A stretch of DNA of 64,000 nucleotides from an uncultured Prevotellaceae bacterium (GTDB lineage Bacteria > Bacteroidota > Bacteroidia > Bacteroidales > Bacteroidaceae). Positions within the stretch are counted from its first letter, which is position 1. Each line of letters begins with the position of its first letter. This document shows positions 8,042-15,891 of the stretch, piece after piece. The DNA is taken from positions 1 to 64,000 of the forward strand of contig OMXV01000021.1 in the NCBI GenBank assembly GCA_900315075.1, in the 5' to 3' direction. A program made the position numbers and the translations under genes. The notes below the pieces were generated by a model. The model ran no database searches. It had not been told where the DNA came from and was given only the letters and a program-made list of their open reading frames with translations.

Positions 8042-9643
8042 ATGAAAATTGATCATTTGAAGCTGGAAGGCTTAAGACATGTGAAAGATATTCAGAGTAT
8101 GCTTTCTGAAGTCAAGCAAACATTAGAACATAGAATCAACTTAAAAGAATATTCCGACGAAGCCGTCAGACCAGTGACTCTTAACTGGAGTACGGTTATG
8201 CGTATCTGCTTACTTGTAGGACTGAGCGACGCCACTCCAAGAAATATTGAAGTGGCGAATGGATTACAGGTGTCGAAAGCTACGGAACCTTATCCGGCAA
8301 CATTTTTCTCTAAAGCAAATTTGAAAACGGTTTTTTATGCACTTCTAAAAATCCGTTATTGTGATATTGATGCAGAGTGGAATTCCCCGTCATTTGTCAG
8401 CAAAGTGCTGGCTCAGGAAATGCTTCACGGAAGAGATATCCTGATGAAAGAAGGTGCTGTTGATGAGTGGTTACGGTTCGTACCTCTACGTGGTGGAAAA
8501 TCATTGGCAGATATACCAGAACTTAATCTGCTAATAGGTGAATATGAGAATGGTATGGATGCATACCTTGACATCAACAGCCGAAGTATAGCCAACACTC
8601 AAATACTTGTCGCAGGCACCACAGGGTCAGGAAAATCTAATTTGTTAGCTGTACTCATCCATCAGATACGCAGCGCATCTTCAGACACTCATTATCCAGT
8701 CAACTTTTTACTATTTGATTATAAGGGGGAGTTCTCAGATCCAGCAAATGCAGAATGGCTGCAAAAATTTGATACAGACAGAACAGCCATCCTTAATCCG
8801 ATGGAAAGGCCTTTACCTTTTACTCCTTTCAAGGATTTTTCAGGCAGACCAATCAATGAGGTTAACCTGTATGCAACATCGTTGGCTACAGCTTTAAGTT
8901 CTATTTCTCCTGCAAAGATCAGCGCGAATATGGATAATCGACTAAGCGAGGCCATCATCAATGCCTATAAAAAAAAGGATTTCATTCCTGTCACTTTTAA
9001 AGAGGTTCTTGAAAACTACATTGCTTTACTACCTGAACGAAGACAGGAAGAAGTGGATAGTGTAATGTCTGTTCTTAGCCAGTTGGTAAGAAATAATATC
9101 TTTGCTGATGAAGACAAAGTGGACTTACTTCATAATTGCTATATCATCAATCTTGGTGGATTTGAAAAAGACGGAATCATGGCTAAGGCCATCGTCTATT
9201 TCGTCATCTCCAAGCTCAATAATATCTATGAGAAACTCCCAAAACAAGCAGTGAATGATGAACGTGTGGAGCTAAGGCACTTCACGGTAATTGACGAGGC
9301 GCACTACATGTTGGGGTTTGAGAATAAACCGCTGCAAAATCTTATTGCCGTTGGACGAAACAAGGGAATGAGCATTATCTTGGCTACACAAAATATGGAA
9401 AGTTTCAAAAGCAAGTATTTCGATTTCTATGCCAATGCACAATACCCGCTCATCATGAAACAGCAACAGCAGAACGACAATGTCTTGAAAGACCTCTTTG
9501 GTGTGGCAGGGGGTGCACTTCAGGAAATTAAGCAAGCCATAGCTGGTTTGCAAAAGGGTGAGCTGATAACAAAAGACCCGGAGAACATTGCTTTGGGTAT
9601 TGGCAAACATTGGCAGAAAATAAAGGTGACACATTTAATATAA
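8042..9643 (+). CDS. DndE-like domain fused to HerA/FtsK ATPase
   Basis: This 533-aa protein combines two parts. Residues 1-140 follow the DndE pattern: NWSTVMRICLLVGLSD matches the DndE NWNvLcRwA segment, FSKANLKTVFYALLKIRY matches the fGGe..diy.ALLKqR segment, and EMLHGRDIL matches the HlHRGi motif. From about 170 a HerA/FtsK-type motor follows, with Walker A AGTTGSGKSN near 191-200 and Walker B FTVIDEAHYML near 413, plus an ATQNMESF sensor region. DndE binds nicked DNA in Dnd systems and HerA-family motors pump DNA. In classical Dnd loci these are separate genes. The fusion with a DndD-like partner just upstream suggests one DNA-loading complex. Confidence 0.78.
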   Translation: MKIDHLKLEGLRHVKDIQSMLSEVKQTLEHRINLKEYSDEAVRPVTLNWSTVMRICLLVGLSDATPRNIEVANGLQVSKATEPYPATFFSKANLKTVFYALLKIRYCDIDAEWNSPSFVSKVLAQEMLHGRDILMKEGAVDEWLRFVPLRGGKSLADIPELNLLIGEYENGMDAYLDINSRSIANTQILVAGTTGSGKSNLLAVLIHQIRSASSDTHYPVNFLLFDYKGEFSDPANAEWLQKFDTDRTAILNPMERPLPFTPFKDFSGRPINEVNLYATSLATALSSISPAKISANMDNRLSEAIINAYKKKDFIPVTFKEVLENYIALLPERRQEEVDSVMSVLSQLVRNNIFADEDKVDLLHNCYIINLGGFEKDGIMAKAIVYFVISKLNNIYEKLPKQAVNDERVELRHFTVIDEAHYMLGFENKPLQNLIAVGRNKGMSIILATQNMESFKSKYFDFYANAQYPLIMKQQQQNDNVLKDLFGVAGGALQEIKQAIAGLQKGELITKDPENIALGIGKHWQKIKVTHLI

Positions 9644-9649
9644 TCTGAC

Positions 9650-10249
9650 ATGGAAAAACTACAGAAAGCATACGAAGCATTAGAAATACTGAAATCTTTG
9701 GGACTCCCAGTTAGTTCTGACCAAATGAGGGGTATTGCGAAGATGGAACGAGAATATCTAAGTGAGGAAGTGATACCCCTACTGGAGGGAGAACTCCTAC
9801 CGTTAGTGGAAAAAATGAGAACCAAGTTTCAGTTGGAAGTGACTTATAGTGCAGAAGACGGACTTGATGTGAATCTTGTAGACCGCGTCCCCAAACAAGA
9901 GACGCTGTTTCAAAACGAGACAGAATCAAGGCGGCAGAAGAAATACAACATCCGGGTGACTTTCCCCGACAAACACGTATCATACAATAAGATGGTTTGG
10001 GAGACATTGATGGAAGTTGTGCGTTATGCCGGTCCTGAAAAAGTACAGGAACTTGAAATTATTGTTATGGGTGGAAATCTTGTTTCAAGTGAGCTGCTTG
10101 AGAATGAGCGGTATCGTGTAGGCCAGAAAGAAGTGAAACCAGGTTTATATGTTAACACCTATTCTTCAACTGACACAAAATATGAGCAAATCAAGAAAAT
10201 AAACCGTTCATTGAATTTGGGACTAATAGTAGAAAAGGTGATGTTATGA
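9650..10249 (+). CDS. Accessory protein A (paired paralogue, type 1 C-terminus)
   Basis: The first 85 residues of this 199-aa protein (start MEKLQKAYEALEILKSLGLP) are clearly paralogous to the start of the next gene. The C-terminal 105 residues form a different alpha/beta domain. It begins YNIRVTFPDK and ends in an STDTKYEQI and LGLIVE segment, and it resembles small domains found in type I and type IV restriction loci. No catalytic motif is evident. It starts 6 bp after the HerA fusion gene. A role in target sensing or complex assembly is possible. Confidence 0.6.
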   Translation: MEKLQKAYEALEILKSLGLPVSSDQMRGIAKMEREYLSEEVIPLLEGELLPLVEKMRTKFQLEVTYSAEDGLDVNLVDRVPKQETLFQNETESRRQKKYNIRVTFPDKHVSYNKMVWETLMEVVRYAGPEKVQELEIIVMGGNLVSSELLENERYRVGQKEVKPGLYVNTYSSTDTKYEQIKKINRSLNLGLIVEKVML

Positions 10250-10899
10250 TGGAATTCGAACAACTACAGAAAGCTTATGAGGCAGTTGAGTTGCTTAAGA
10301 CTCTTGACCTGCCAGTTAGTGATGAGCAGTTAACTGCCATAGCAGATTTGGAGAAGAAATACCTCCGTGAATCAGTTATACCCAATATCAAGAATAATTT
10401 GGAACCTTTTTTCTCTTCATTTATCAACAATATCAAGATGACGATAGATTTCTCTCCAGAAGAAGGGTTGATAACTTCCATTATTGGTGAGAATAGACCT
10501 ACGTTTATAGAATCTGTAAACGACTCACATGTTGAAGGAAGAGAAAGGACAAAATACGCCATAGATGGGGGGACTCCACTTAACAAAAGACGGTTCGTGC
10601 TGGAAGTAGTTAGAAAGTATGTCGAAGCTCATCCTGGGATAACTATAGATGAACTTGAACGAGTATTTCCGTCGCGTCTTAGCAACAGCCCTTTAAATGG
10701 TGTAGTCCGGACTTATGAATCTGTTGTTAATCGAATTAAGACTCAGCCCGATTTACAAAAACGATTTCTTCTTGAACCTGAGGAACTAATAACTCTTTCC
10801 GATGGCACCAAGGTAACAATATACAATCAGTGGGGACGTGCTTTTAGCCAATTCCTTCAAGTGGCACAGAAATTTCACAATGTTGAGTGTTTTGAGTAA
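10246..10899 (+). CDS. Accessory protein B (paired paralogue, type 2 C-terminus)
   Basis: This 217-aa protein overlaps the previous gene by 4 bp (ATGA), so translation is probably coupled. Residues 1-85 repeat the N-terminal domain of the neighbour (LQKAYEAVELLKTLDLPVSDEQ). The rest is a domain seen in restriction proteins. It has LEVVRKYVEAHPGITIDELE (winged-helix-like), then FPSRL..GVVRT, then a strand with LSDGTKVTIYNQWG and a closing helix. That domain probably binds DNA or protein. It is the last clearly coupled gene of the operon. Confidence 0.62.
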   Translation: MMEFEQLQKAYEAVELLKTLDLPVSDEQLTAIADLEKKYLRESVIPNIKNNLEPFFSSFINNIKMTIDFSPEEGLITSIIGENRPTFIESVNDSHVEGRERTKYAIDGGTPLNKRRFVLEVVRKYVEAHPGITIDELERVFPSRLSNSPLNGVVRTYESVVNRIKTQPDLQKRFLLEPEELITLSDGTKVTIYNQWGRAFSQFLQVAQKFHNVECFE

Positions 10900-10927
10900 T
10901 TGTATTTCTGTTTTTTGTTAAAATTGC

Positions 10928-11323
10928 ATGAACAATCATATTTCAATAGACGTATCGGAAGCCAACGAGTGTGCAGTGTCAGAAGATAAGTTCCGCATCA
11001 TTCACTTTAATATTGGTAACGGAAAAGTAGAGGACCTGGTGTATCAGGGGCCTCCCTTTTTCCATTTCCAAGTACTCCGTCCGGATAGTGAGGAGCAGCG
11101 GGAGAAAGCCTTGGCGTATTTCAAGGAACGCCACAAGATTTACACTGCCTTCATCAATTCGCCGGAGATCCTTCTGTTCATCGGTTGCACGGAGAACATA
11201 TACATCAAATCTCTGTCTGTAGAGTTTGAGCCGGATGAACTAACGAACATTCTTCCACAGGCTGCTCACTGGTTCCGCTTTCATAAGGAAAACAATAAAG
11301 AGGAGAAAAAGGACTTTGAATAA
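10928..11323 (+). CDS. Hypothetical protein
   Basis: This 131-aa protein is not recognised. It is mixed alpha/beta with an acidic start, a central LLFIGCTENIYIKSL strand and a Lys/Glu-rich tail. There is no signal peptide or membrane segment. It follows the island operon after 28 bp and may be cargo or the last operon member. Confidence 0.5.
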   Translation: MNNHISIDVSEANECAVSEDKFRIIHFNIGNGKVEDLVYQGPPFFHFQVLRPDSEEQREKALAYFKERHKIYTAFINSPEILLFIGCTENIYIKSLSVEFEPDELTNILPQAAHWFRFHKENNKEEKKDFE

Positions 11324-11365
11324 ACATAATAACGAATGAATATGACTACAGATAATAATAAAGCA

Positions 11366-11504
11366 TCATTGTCAATTTTGAGGACGGTGTGAAAGCAAGA
11401 TAGAGTGTGCCCGTCGTCACTTCAAAGCTATCAGTGACAATGGATATATCTATGATGTTGCCAAGGACTACAAGTCACTATATGATATTGTAACAAAAGT
11501 GTAA
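11366..11504 (+). pseudogene. Frameshifted C-terminal remnant of a helicase-type protein
   Basis: Two overlapping frames give IIVNFEDGVKAR, stopped, and then KIECARRHFKAISDNGYIY continuing to a stop at 11504. A single-base shift near 11397 separates them. The pattern NFEDG...KIECARRHF resembles the C-terminal tail of Res-type restriction helicases. It is probably a leftover of an earlier or exchanged restriction gene. Confidence 0.4.
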
Positions 11505-11510
11505 TTACCA

Positions 11511-12017
11511 ATGATTAGACAAGAGATATGGGAAGAAATGAAGAAGGCTAAGACTTATCAGCTTAGTTGCCTCTATTATGTTGACAAAAAACGAAAGTTC
11601 AACAGAAACTATAATTTATTAACAATTGGTGTGGCAGCAATTGGTGCACCAACCTTCTTTATTTCTCATTGGTGTGCATTTGCAACAACAATAGGTGCTT
11701 CTGTCTTAGAAATTATTAAAAGCTTTATACCTGCGGTTTGCCAGTCAGAAGAAGAATTAACGAAGATTGATGGACTTTCTATCTACTTTGGTGAGATTCT
11801 GCAAAAAATCGAAGGGCTTTGGAATTTATATGAAAATACAAAATCTCCTGACGAGTCTTTGTTAAGCAGAGAACTTTCGAAAGTGATAAAGAAATCACCT
11901 GAGAAAGAAACGTTGATGAATAAATTGATTCATTCATTAAGTAAAAAAGAGGATGAAAAAATCCGTAAACAGGCAGACGACTATCTAATTCAAAAATTTT
12001 ATGAGCAGCAAGAATAA
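11511..12017 (+). CDS. SLATT-like two-TM protein
   Basis: This 168-aa protein has an N-terminal amphipathic helix and two hydrophobic segments, about residues 37-50 (LLTIGVAAIGAPTFF) and 52-72 (CAFATTIGASVLEIIKSF). A long charged helical tail follows. This is the shape of SLATT / DUF4231 proteins, which are predicted pore-forming effectors of nucleotide-sensing defence systems. No sensor enzyme is next to it, but a proline-rich partner overlaps its 3' end by 17 bp. The SLATT call rests on architecture only. Confidence 0.6.
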   Translation: MIRQEIWEEMKKAKTYQLSCLYYVDKKRKFNRNYNLLTIGVAAIGAPTFFISHWCAFATTIGASVLEIIKSFIPAVCQSEEELTKIDGLSIYFGEILQKIEGLWNLYENTKSPDESLLSRELSKVIKKSPEKETLMNKLIHSLSKKEDEKIRKQADDYLIQKFYEQQE

Positions 12018-12342
12018 TTCAACTCCAAAAGGGAAGGTGATTAGTAAACCTTCTAAAGCATTACCACAAGGTCATCAAACAACAACAAGTAAACTTCCTC
12101 CTCCACCAAAAAGAAATAACAACATGAGTAACGATCCACATCAAAGGGAACTACCACAGGTTTCAAAATTGCCCCCTCCACCACCTAAAAAAAGTAAATC
12201 GGAGGGCGGAGTTATAATCAAATGTCGTAACATAAAGACTTTTCTTTATGTCCGATATAATACTGTTATCTTTTCAGCGACCTGTCATCATCCACCTCGT
12301 AGTCACGACCGCCGACTTCCCATTCACGGTTGCTATCATTAG
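12001..12342 (+). CDS. Proline-rich protein, possibly truncated
   Basis: This 113-aa frame starts inside the SLATT-like gene. Residues 1-72 form a low-complexity Lys/Pro/Asn tail with repeated KLPPPPK motifs. From about residue 73 the sequence runs through a terminator hairpin and 77 bp into the end of the opposing relaxase gene, so the last 40 residues are probably not natural coding sequence. The true end was likely lost when the scar formed. The PPPP motifs suggest a binding partner for the upstream protein. Confidence 0.5.
   Translation: MSSKNNSTPKGKVISKPSKALPQGHQTTTSKLPPPPKRNNNMSNDPHQRELPQVSKLPPPPPKKSKSEGGVIIKCRNIKTFLYVRYNTVIFSATCHHPPRSHDRRLPIHGCYH
12230..12251. terminator. Hairpin between converging genes
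   Basis: ACATAAAGA and TCTTTATGT form a perfect 9-bp stem around a CTTT loop. It lies 15 bp past the stop codon of the relaxase fragment (minus strand), where a terminator is expected. Confidence 0.45.
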
Positions 12343-13381
12343 ATCCTCCACGCTGTTTGGCCACCTTGTCGATAGCGCGACCGATACCAGGGCCGGAGAT
12401 TTGTTGTTTTTGGCCTTGTTGTATCTGGGTCTGTTTGGGCTGTAGTCGTCTCACATCGAGGCCATTGTCATTCATATTGATAATGGTGCGGTTGGCGAAG
12501 TCGATACAATAGCACTGGTCATCGACACGGGTGATGAAATAGCCGTCCTCGTGGAGTTTGCTCACGAGGGCATCACCAGACGTGGTGTCGAAGATATGAC
12601 GCAGCTGTGATACCGTCTTGTCGACGTTGGATCCTGGTGTAGGTTGGATGGTGATACGCTCAGGATGATGATACTTGCCAATCTGACAAAGGATGTGCCG
12701 CTCTAGCTCATTGGTGGGACAGAACGACTGGAGCCAGGCACGGCGGTCGTTGGAACGCAGCGTGGTCAGAATATGCTCAGGCAGTTGGTAGGTGGAATCG
12801 CCAAAACGGACACTGCCATTCAAGAGCTTGGTGCCAAATTGGCGACGAAGAAGCCGGTTGAGTTCCTTGGTGGTCAGGTTGATGTTATCGTCCAACATCT
12901 GGTCAATGAAGGCGTCAATCTGCTTGAAACGCTCTTCCTTGGACTGGAACTGGAGCAGCTCCTTAACCTTGACCACATCACTGCCCTTGAAGACGGCCTT
13001 GGTGTTGTGGTCAACAATCAAGTAGCCGTATGGGGAATCTTTTGAGCCGAGGAAAACCAAGCTGACGCCAAACTTGGCCTTCATGACATCTTGTAGTTCC
13101 TGACGATTACCTGACATGTCACGATACTTCTTTAATATGGCTTTGAGTTGGGCCATACGTTTCTTGTCCAACTTCTCTTGGCTGATTTTACTCTCCACCA
13201 GTTGAATCTTCACTTTCTCTTGCACTTCGCCGTTGCGCTTCAGCACAATATTGTCGTCCTCAGTGTAGCACTCGTAGCCCATGGTTTCAAGGATGGCCAT
13301 GAACTGCGGGACGGTAGAGAACTGATATTGGAAGGCTTGGGAAACGGCTTCGCTCACCTGTTGGCCCTCATTGATACCCAT
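12266..13381 (-). pseudogene. Relaxase/mobilization protein, C-terminal fragment
   Basis: The open 371-aa frame begins abruptly with MGINEGQQVSEAVSQAFQYQ followed by FSTVPQFMAILETMGYEC. This is the pattern of the region behind the nuclease domain of Bacteroidota MOB relaxases. The nuclease half with its histidine triad is missing. The remainder is a charged DNA-interaction tail with Gln-rich segments. Upstream it is joined to a CYTH-HAD fragment at about 13385. It marks a mobile element that has been deleted or rearranged. It could still be translated from the internal ATG but cannot nick DNA. Confidence 0.65.
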
Positions 13382-13890
13382 GATGTGGTTGATAATATGT
13401 ATAAATCAAATTCTTGTGATAATACCTTGACAGCTTCAATTGCTCCCGGCATTGGATCCATTAGAGTAAATACCCCTGGGATATAATCTGGATTCTTTTT
13501 GTATCGTTCCTGAAAGAATGGTTCTGACTTTGCAACACCACTTTCAAAATCAACAAGCACACCATCCATATCAATATAGACAATCGGTTTGCTATTCGAT
13601 TCGATTTCATTTTTGCGTAGCTCACAATTAGAATAACGGTAATCTCTTGTTATCTCTAAGCCAAGCCAATCAGGTGCCATGAACGATTCGTCCTCGTTAT
13701 GCAATTCTATTTCAGCAACAACAAGTCCAGAGTTATTTCCTTCAAACACATCTACTTCAAAGTTATGAAGACCATCACCACTTGGAACTATATACCTTCT
13801 TTTATGGATAATACCTGGTTCACACAATGTTAAAAACTTATATCCTTCTTCTTTTGAAAGTTGCTTTTCTATTTCATTATGAGTGAAGCG
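13354..13890 (-). pseudogene. CYTH - HAD phosphatase fusion, both ends truncated
   Basis: The frame encodes the second half of a CYTH domain (EKQLSKEEGYKFL, KRRYIV, FEVDVFEG, GLVVAEIEL, DWLGLEIT). It is followed by the start of a HAD 5'-nucleotidase with the nucleophile motif IVYIDMDGVLVDFESG. The protein stops just after LYILST, where such enzymes continue with a PWxNPSAW segment. The N-terminus is joined in frame to queE at about 13890. CYTH enzymes act on triphosphates, and HAD 5'(3')-nucleotidases on nucleoside monophosphates. The piece is a passenger captured between two breakpoints. Confidence 0.6.
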
Positions 13891-14116
13891 AAGGCTCCCC
13901 TCCGGTAAGCACCACGAAACCACAGTGCAGCCATGGAACTATGGCATCGATAATCTCGTCGGCTGTCATCAGACGAAAAGAATCGAAGTCAGTGTCACAG
14001 AAAGGACAGCGTAGGTTGCACCCGCTGAAGCGAATGAACACGGCTGCTCTCCCCGTGTGGCGTCCTTCTCCCTGCAGGGAATAGAAAATATTGTTGATAC
14101 GGTATGTCTTGCCCAT
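13877..14116 (-). pseudogene. queE: 7-carboxy-7-deazaguanine synthase QueE, N-terminal fragment
   Basis: From the ATG at 14116 the frame reads MGKTYRINNIFYSLQGEG and has the radical-SAM cluster CNLRCPFC (QueE spacing CxxxCxxC including the preceding cysteine), then VVLTGGEP. It breaks immediately after GGEP, about 75 residues in, where it fuses to the CYTH fragment. QueE makes CDG in queuosine biosynthesis. It lies 7 bp behind queD, the usual pair. More than half the enzyme is missing, so it is not functional. Confidence 0.75.
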
Positions 14117-14123
14117 CAGCAGC

Positions 14124-14489
14124 CTATAGTAGGTATTTCGCGTCGATGGGGAACTGGTCGTCATAAGCCTGGGCAATGTTGCCGCCCGACTCCTCGACAA
14201 TGGCGCGGTAGCATGCGGGTAATTGCTCCACTACCTAGGCTGCGATGTTTTCGGCAGTGGGATTGAAGGGGAGCAGTTCGTTGAAGTTGCCATGGTCAAG
14301 ATAACCCGCGATGGTTTTCTTCACGTGCTTAAAATCTTCCACCATCCCCTGTGGGTTCAACTCCTGGGAAGCCAGATAGACGGTGATTATCCAGTTGTGC
14401 CCATGCAACTGGCTGCATTTGCTTGGGTAGGGCAAGGTCTACTGATGGCAGCCGGCCACTTCCATTCTTTTAGAGATACAATATACCAT
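14124..14489 (-). pseudogene. queD: 6-carboxytetrahydropterin synthase QueD with two in-frame TAG codons
   Basis: Read from the ATG at 14489, the frame gives RMEVAGCHQ, then TAG (14439-14441), then TLPYPSKCSQLHGHNW. That segment holds the zinc-binding HGH motif. It continues through MVEDFKHVKKTIAGYLDH to PTAENIAA, then TAG (14235-14237), then VVEQLPACYRAIVEESGGN, and a terminal TAG at 14124-14126. Family members have Leu and Trp at the two interrupted sites. QueD makes carboxy-tetrahydropterin for queuosine. Together with the truncated queE this indicates local loss of the pathway, unless intact copies lie elsewhere. Confidence 0.75.
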
Positions 14490-14594
14490 GGCTGCCTATT
14501 TTCGTGAGTCGAAACTATGGAAAAAAGCTGCCACAACATGGGTGGTTAGGGAAAAAATAGTAGTCATTTTTTCAGTGTTCTGATAATTTTGGCT

Positions 14595-14603
14595 GCAAAG
14601 TTA
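14595..14603 (-). promoter_or_regulatory. -7 box of the queDE remnant
   Basis: Read on the minus strand this is TAACTTTGC, matching TAnnTTTGC, about 105 bp upstream of the queD ATG. It is a likely surviving promoter. Confidence 0.5.
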
Positions 14604-14761
14604 TACATTTATTTCGACCATGCCAAATCTTTTGTGCCAGTAAACAGAACTATTGACCTCATCAACCTTTTCTTGGGGTTAACTTGAAAGCATCAACAAA
14701 CGAAAAAATCACTTTTTCAAAACTTTTTTTGACTACGCAGATAAACCGCGCACTTTCGTTC

Positions 14762-14788
14762 TACCTTTGCATCGTGATTAGAAATCAC
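14762..14788 (+). promoter_or_regulatory. -7 box and adjoining palindrome before the structured RNA
   Basis: TACCTTTGC (14762-14770) is a perfect -7 box. GTGATT-AGA-AATCAC (14774-14788) follows directly and would sit at the transcript start. No convincing -33 box is seen at the right distance. The site could start the structured RNA or be the former hsp20 promoter. Confidence 0.5.
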
Positions 14789-14839
14789 ATGAGTTTTTGA
14801 AAGCGATCTTTGAACGACTGTTTCAAACATTAAATAAAA

Positions 14840-15705
14840 TATACCATGACGGATACTGATGTGAAGTGTCAACGACTCAGACAGTCCAATGTCATGGAAT
14901 GCTTATAATAGAAATTTATTCTCTATGCAAAACCTTTGTTGGCTTCTTCCTGATAAAACCAACCGGCGGGCTTCGCGTCGTCAGAATAATGCAGCAATGC
15001 AATAAAGTGGTATCCTGCCCGAAAGGCAAGGGCCGCGCAGGGTAAAACCTGTTCACCGGAAAGCCATGCCATGCGAGCATCCTGCGGACTAAGGTCGGGC
15101 AGACCCCAAAGCAGGGTGCGTTGGCTCTTGTCAAGTCAACTTGGGTGGCAACATCGACAAAGCATGGCGTGAAACCGACTCCCGAAGAAAGCCAGTCCGA
15201 GAGAGTTGGTAATCATCTTTCCTTATCCTGCAGCCCTGCCAAGGGCCGGTGGTACATGGCAACACCATTTGGAAACAACAGGATGCACGGGACCGATGAA
15301 GTATGTAGGCCTGGCAGCCGAGAACAGGGGGGTGTTGGTTCTAAGGTACTCAAAAGGTACGAAGGACACAAGCACAACCGCATCTCCTATCGTGACAGAA
15401 ACTTTGAGATTCACAGTTCCAGTGTAAAGTAAAAGTACGTGCAAGCAAAAGTGTTGTGCACTCTCGTACGACAATACGGTTGTTCCACTGCAATACGTGG
15501 ATGAAGTTAGTACCGCAAGGAAAGCTTCAAAACGAAACGAGTAGTCAATTGGTAAGAGGCGGCAGCCTCTGCATCCGCAAGAGCCAAGGGTGAAAGGAGT
15601 ACTCCAAACCTGTCCGTATGCCGCCTACCTATGGAAACATGGGTGTGTCTAAGGGCCAAAAGGAGCGAAAACGGCGGTAAGGAATCGGTCATAACTCAGC
15701 CGATG
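14840..15705 (+). ncRNA. Large structured RNA candidate (GOLLD/ROOL-like)
   Basis: About 860 bases hold no credible protein but an unusual density of local hairpins. CCATGACGGA pairs with TCC..GTCATGG (14844-14897). GTACG/CGTAC with inner GTGCA/TGCAC lies at 15435-15469. AGAGGC-GGCA-GCCTCT lies at 15555-15570. ACCTATG-GAAA-CATGGGT with a GNRA loop lies at 15627-15644. GGTC-GGGCA-GACC lies near 15090. The region follows a strong -7 box and precedes a tRNA array. Large ornate RNAs next to phage tRNAs are the hallmark of the GOLLD and ROOL classes. I cannot match it to either consensus by eye. A degenerate ribozyme or intron remains possible. Boundaries are approximate. Confidence 0.5.
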
Positions 15706-15711
15706 CGAAAA

Positions 15712-15873
15712 ATGGAAAAGTCCGTGGAGAACGGCATCCTGACCGTCACCCTGCCTAAGGTGAAGAAAGAGGAGAAGAAAGCCGCGAGTAAGCGAGTGTC
15801 AAAAGAGCTTGCTCTTGGTTGGTCGAGCGGGAGCGGCTTATCTAAAGCCGCCAAGGCCATCGAAATTTCATAG
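15712..15873 (+). pseudogene. Hsp20 small heat shock protein, C-terminal fragment
   Basis: The frame reads VENGILTVTLPKVKKEE, the end of the alpha-crystallin domain, and finishes KAIEIS, the I-x-I tail of Hsp20. The N-terminal 100 or so residues are missing; the structured RNA region occupies that place. An in-frame 66-bp palindromic element (15784-15849) is inserted between the KKAA and AKAIEIS parts and is bounded by direct AAAGCC copies. Hsp20 is a chaperone. This copy cannot be functional. Confidence 0.65.
15784..15849. repeat. 66-bp palindromic element, copy 1 (in the hsp20 tail)
   Basis: The unit contains AAGCGAG, then the arm AAGAGC-TT-GCTCTT, then GAGCG and an outer GCC/GGC pair. It is flanked by AAAGCC on both sides, which looks like a target duplication. 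It aligns without gaps to the copy at 16091-16156. Where the two differ, both strands of the outer stem change together (GCC/GGC here, ATT/AAT there). Confidence 0.7.
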
Positions 15874-15891
15874 CATCATATATCAATCACC

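Noticed and set aside
12773..13486. Plus-strand open frames opposite the relaxase fragment
   Set aside because: They are low-complexity shadows of the minus-strand coding frame.
14124..14489. TAG recoding (as in some gut phages) to explain the in-frame stops in queD
   Set aside because: The interrupted positions are Leu and Trp in the family, not Gln, neighbouring genes use TAG as a normal stop, and queE beside it is truncated. Simple decay fits better.
14916..15474. Several open frames of 60-100 codons on both strands in the structured RNA region
   Set aside because: They overlap each other, resemble no protein family and coincide with stem-rich sequence.
14840..15705. Group II intron, or RNase P RNA, as identity of the structured region
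   Set aside because: No reverse transcriptase gene, no clear domain V hairpin or GUGYG start was found, and the universal RNase P segments are missing. A GGTAAGAG motif alone is not enough.
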